Assembly (NCBI GenBank): GCA_030623035.1
Contig: JAUXFK010000177.1
Location: 1-6,014 of the forward strand
Reading direction: 5' to 3'
Length of the DNA: 6,014 nt
Origin: Deltaproteobacteria bacterium
GTDB lineage: Bacteria > Desulfobacterota > UBA8473
Of this stretch, positions 5,279 through 6,014 are shown one piece after another; position 1 is the stretch's first letter, and every line of letters begins with the position of its first letter. The notes beneath the pieces are model-generated. The model saw only the letters and a program-made list of their open reading frames with translations. It was not told where the DNA came from and did no database searches. The position numbers and the translations under genes were made by a program.

Positions 5279-6014
5279 TTAACTTTTCTTTTTCGCTTTT
5301 TTGTCGAGGATTTCCTTTCCAAAACATGCAGCACCCAGTGCGCCTACAATCTGAGGCTCAAAGCAAATATTTGCATTGAGTCCTACCTTCTCCTCTACTC
5401 TCTTCACGACTCCGATGTTCTTGGCAATACCGCCACTGATAACGAATTCTCCTTCCAGCCCCACCCTCTTTAAAAGGGTGTGAACCCTACTTGCCAATGC
5501 CTCACAGGCCCCTGCCAAAACATCGTTCTTATGGGTCCCTTCATGCAGGTACCCCAAAACCTCAGTCCTTGCAAAAACAACACAAGTACTGCTCAAAGGG
5601 GCCAACCCTTCTTTAATGTCGAGGGACAATCCCCCCAGATCAGGCAGGGAAGTCTCTAATAGCTCCGCCATTATCTCCATAGATCTTCCAGCACCGGCAG
5701 CGCATTTGTCATTCATTGCAAAATTGGTCACTTTGCCTTTGTTATCGCATCGGATTGCTTTACAGTCCTGTCCCCCCATATCGAGGATAAGACGAACGCC
5801 AGGGAAAAACCAGTGCGCACCTTTCGCATGGCATGTTATCTCTGTAATATTTTTATCGGAGAAAGGCACAACCACCCTGCCATATCCAGTAGATACGATA
5901 TAGTCGATACCATCAAGGGAAAGCCCTGTCTCCTTTAAAACTATATCCGTGACCTCCGTAGCAGTTTCACTGCTGTCCGGTCCTGTGGGTATTATCTTCC
6001 AGGCCAGTATTTCA
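5279..6014 (-). CDS. Activase/ATPase of BadF/BadG/BcrA/BcrD family, 5' end cut by window
   Basis: This is the C-terminal 244 residues of an ATP-driven one-electron donor of the ASKHA fold. Relatives activate 2-hydroxyacyl-CoA dehydratases (HgdC type) or are the ATPase subunits of class I benzoyl-CoA reductase. The frame stays open to the window edge (codons EILAWKIIPTGPDSSETATE onward), so the internal GTG at 5875 is not the start; the N-terminal phosphate-binding segment is missing. Visible motifs are VSTGYGRVVVPF, CHAKGAHWFFP, DMGGQDCKAI (nucleotide site), MNDKCAAGAGR and SSTCVVFA. The cysteines at 5702-5704 and 5582-5584 are 40 residues apart and correspond to the pair that binds the dimer-bridging [4Fe-4S] cluster. 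SGGIAKN is the late nucleotide-binding loop. The tail is lysine-rich (KKAKKKS). Dehydratase and reductase roles cannot be told apart without the neighbours to the right. Confidence 0.9.
   Translation of the reverse strand, partial: EILAWKIIPTGPDSSETATEVTDIVLKETGLSLDGIDYIVSTGYGRVVVPFSDKNITEITCHAKGAHWFFPGVRLILDMGGQDCKAIRCDNKGKVTNFAMNDKCAAGAGRSMEIMAELLETSLPDLGGLSLDIKEGLAPLSSTCVVFARTEVLGYLHEGTHKNDVLAGACEALASRVHTLLKRVGLEGEFVISGGIAKNIGVVKRVEEKVGLNANICFEPQIVGALGAACFGKEILDKKAKKKS

Noticed and set aside
5462..5480. CACCCT...AGGGTG inverted repeat inside the activase gene
   Set aside because: It has a short 6-bp stem within conserved coding sequence, with no sign of a regulatory role.
5279..5875. Activase as a complete 198-residue gene starting at 5875
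   Set aside because: The codon there is an internal GTG inside the conserved GYGRVVVPF motif, and the frame stays open with family sequence to the window edge.

Overview
The window looks like a chromosomal segment from an anaerobic, AT-leaning bacterium, most likely a deltaproteobacterium (Desulfobacterota). Three things point that way. The Fo genes of the ATP synthase form a small cluster without the F1 genes. The c subunit has a cleavable-looking leader. Next to them lies an ATPase of the BadF/BadG/BcrA/BcrD type, a family that powers oxygen-sensitive acyl-CoA dehydratases and benzoyl-CoA reductases. The assignment is inferred from gene content; no rRNA or tRNA is present.

Layout, left to right. 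Bases 1-440 hold no convincing gene. They carry a compact, nested inverted-repeat element (83-219) built around two 26-nt palindromic units of the dispersed 'attcccgc...gcgggaat' type, and a 20-nt dyad (346-365) before uvrA. A complete uvrA (441-3257, +) follows, with all ABC-ATPase and zinc-finger motifs intact. A short convergent intergenic region (3258-3360) has a hairpin and a perfect 17-nt palindrome.

On the minus strand lies a four-gene Fo operon, read right to left: atpZ (5168-4935), atpI (4929-4558), atpB (4542-3814) and atpE (3699-3361). The first three are tightly packed and their ribosome-binding sites touch the previous stop codon. A 114-nt gap with two weak hairpins and a strong Shine-Dalgarno precedes atpE, which fits the need for more c subunit than a subunit. 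Genes for subunits b, delta, alpha, gamma, beta and epsilon are not here. At the right edge is the C-terminal 244 codons of the activase (6014-5279, -), open at the window border.

The most interesting site is between the activase and atpZ. A TTGACA / 17 bp / TAATAA promoter with an extended -10 (5273-5245, minus strand) is immediately followed by a TGAATGA-N4-TCATTCG palindrome (5225-5242) covering the predicted transcription start. It closely resembles operators of acyl-CoA-responsive TetR-family (FadR-like) repressors. This suggests, without proving, that Fo synthesis is under fatty-acid or acyl-CoA control in this organism.
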